NCBI GenBank assembly: GCA_023445705.1
Contig: JAEXKM010000148.1
Location: 1-20,775, forward strand
DNA: 20,775 bases
Direction of reading: 5' to 3'
From: Pseudomonadota bacterium
GTDB taxonomy: Bacteria; Pseudomonadota; Alphaproteobacteria; Caulobacterales; Caulobacteraceae
Below are positions 19,950 through 20,775 of this stretch, one piece after another. The notes beneath the pieces were generated by a model. That model ran no database searches. It was given only the letters and a program-made list of their open reading frames with translations, and had not been told where the DNA came from. Position 1 is the stretch's first letter. Each line of letters starts with the position of its first letter. The position numbers and the translations under genes are program-made.

Positions 19950-20775
19950 TCACCCGGCGACGATGTTGACGATGCGGTCCTTGACGACGATCACCTTCTT
20001 GATCGCCAGGCCCTCAAGGCGCCGCGTGATCTCGGGATCGTCAAGCACGATCTTCTCGACCTCTGCCGGTTCGAGCCCGGCGGCCACCGAAATCTCGCCG
20101 CGGCGCTTGCCGTTTACCTGGACGGGCAGGATGCGGACCGCGTCCTGGGTCAGGGCGGCGTCGAACTCCGGCCAGGGCGCGGAAACGACCATGCCCTCGC
20201 CGCCGATCCGAGCCCAGGCCTCTTCAGCCAGGTGCGGGGTGAAGGGCGAGATCAGGCGGGCGAACACCGAGAGCGCCTCGTGCCGTGCGGCCAGCACAGC
20301 AGGAGTCGCTCCTTCTGCGGGGAATTCCTTCAATTTATTCAGGAATTCGTACATCCGGGCGATGCCGGAGTTGAAGCGGAAGGTTTCGATCGTCTCGGTG
20401 ACGGCCTTGATGGTTCGGTGGGTGACCGCACGCAATTCGTCGGCCTTGGCGTCCGCCGTCAGGGCGGGGGCGGGGCCTTCCGGCTGGCTGTCGAACTCGT
20501 TCCAGACCCGGTTGACGAAGCGCCAGGCGCCTTCGACGCCGGCGGCCGACCACTGGGTGTCGCGTTCCGGGGGGCTGTCGGACAGCACGAACAGGCGCGC
20601 GGCGTCGACGCCGTAGACGTCGAAGATCTCTTCAGGGGCGACGGTGTTGCGCTTGGACTTCGACATCTTCTCGACGTCGCCGATCACCAGGGCCTCGCCG
20701 GTCTCCAGGCTGCGGGCCAGGCGCTTGCCGCTCTCGGCCAGGATCTCGACTTCCTTGGGCTCCACCCACTCGCCG
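19950..20775 (-). CDS. leuS: Leucyl-tRNA synthetase, C-terminal part
   Basis: The last 275 codons of a class I synthetase that charges tRNA-Leu; the start lies beyond the right edge. KMSKS, the ATP-binding signature, is encoded by the complement of 20655-20669, followed by KRNTVAPEEIFDVYGVDAAR, which is typical of LeuS. The anticodon-binding helical domain (FNSGIARMYEFLNKLKEF; ISPFTPHLAEEAWARIG) and the C-terminal domain (VQVNGKRRGEI ... KKVIVVKDRIVNIVAG) follow. The frame is open to the window edge. Confidence 0.96.
   Translation of the reverse strand, partial: GEWVEPKEVEILAESGKRLARSLETGEALVIGDVEKMSKSKRNTVAPEEIFDVYGVDAARLFVLSDSPPERDTQWSAAGVEGAWRFVNRVWNEFDSQPEGPAPALTADAKADELRAVTHRTIKAVTETIETFRFNSGIARMYEFLNKLKEFPAEGATPAVLAARHEALSVFARLISPFTPHLAEEAWARIGGEGMVVSAPWPEFDAALTQDAVRILPVQVNGKRRGEISVAAGLEPAEVEKIVLDDPEITRRLEGLAIKKVIVVKDRIVNIVAG

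Overview
The window is the origin-proximal segment of the main chromosome of a GC-rich alphaproteobacterium of the family Caulobacteraceae (Caulobacter, Phenylobacterium or a close relative; the genus cannot be fixed from sequence alone). Four things point there: the order PPSR-maf-aroE-coaE-dnaQ on one side and hemE on the other side of a gene-free gap, as at the Caulobacter crescentus origin (Cori); an exact CtrA consensus, TTAA-N7-TTAA, in that gap; GANTC (CcrM) sites in the same gap; and a parAB locus with several perfect parS sites about 4-10 kb away.

Left arm (1-5678). The 5' end of trmD runs off the left edge on the minus strand. Divergent from it are an acyl-CoA thioesterase II gene (tesB) and a secreted protein with two aspartic-protease-like lobes. 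The minus-strand run PPSR-maf-aroE-coaE-dnaQ reads away from the origin; PPSR/maf and maf/aroE overlap by 4 nt, so it looks like one translationally coupled operon.

Origin (5679-6194). This 516-bp gap has no credible gene. It holds the CtrA site, a second CtrA-like site overlapping a one-mismatch DnaA box, weaker TCCAC(A/G) and TCCCCA DnaA-type elements, two AT-rich patches, and a perfect 13-bp inverted repeat (5890-5902 and 6048-6060) whose arms lie about 158 bp apart. The hemE promoter at its right edge is placed so that transcription should start at, or within a base or two of, the hemE ATG.

Right arm, first part (6195-10411). hemE-hemH-hemJ encode the uroporphyrinogen decarboxylase, ferrochelatase and HemJ-type protoporphyrinogen oxidase steps of heme synthesis, linked by 4-nt overlaps. 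The transcription terminator rho follows after a 247-nt leader and is closed by a strong intrinsic terminator.

Right arm, second part (10412-20775). A minus-strand pair, dienelactone hydrolase and quinone oxidoreductase, converges on rho with a parS in the convergent gap. Then come a small DUF6489-type protein, mnmE, two parS sites, mnmG (with a fourth parS inside its coding sequence), rsmG, parA and parB. mnmE and mnmG together make the tRNA wobble-uridine modification. ParA and ParB act on the nearby parS sites to segregate the origin. Converging from the right edge are leuS (partial), lptE and holA. No rRNA, tRNA, CRISPR array, insertion sequence or prophage was seen. I found no wholly new system; the most interesting unexplained signals are in the origin gap.
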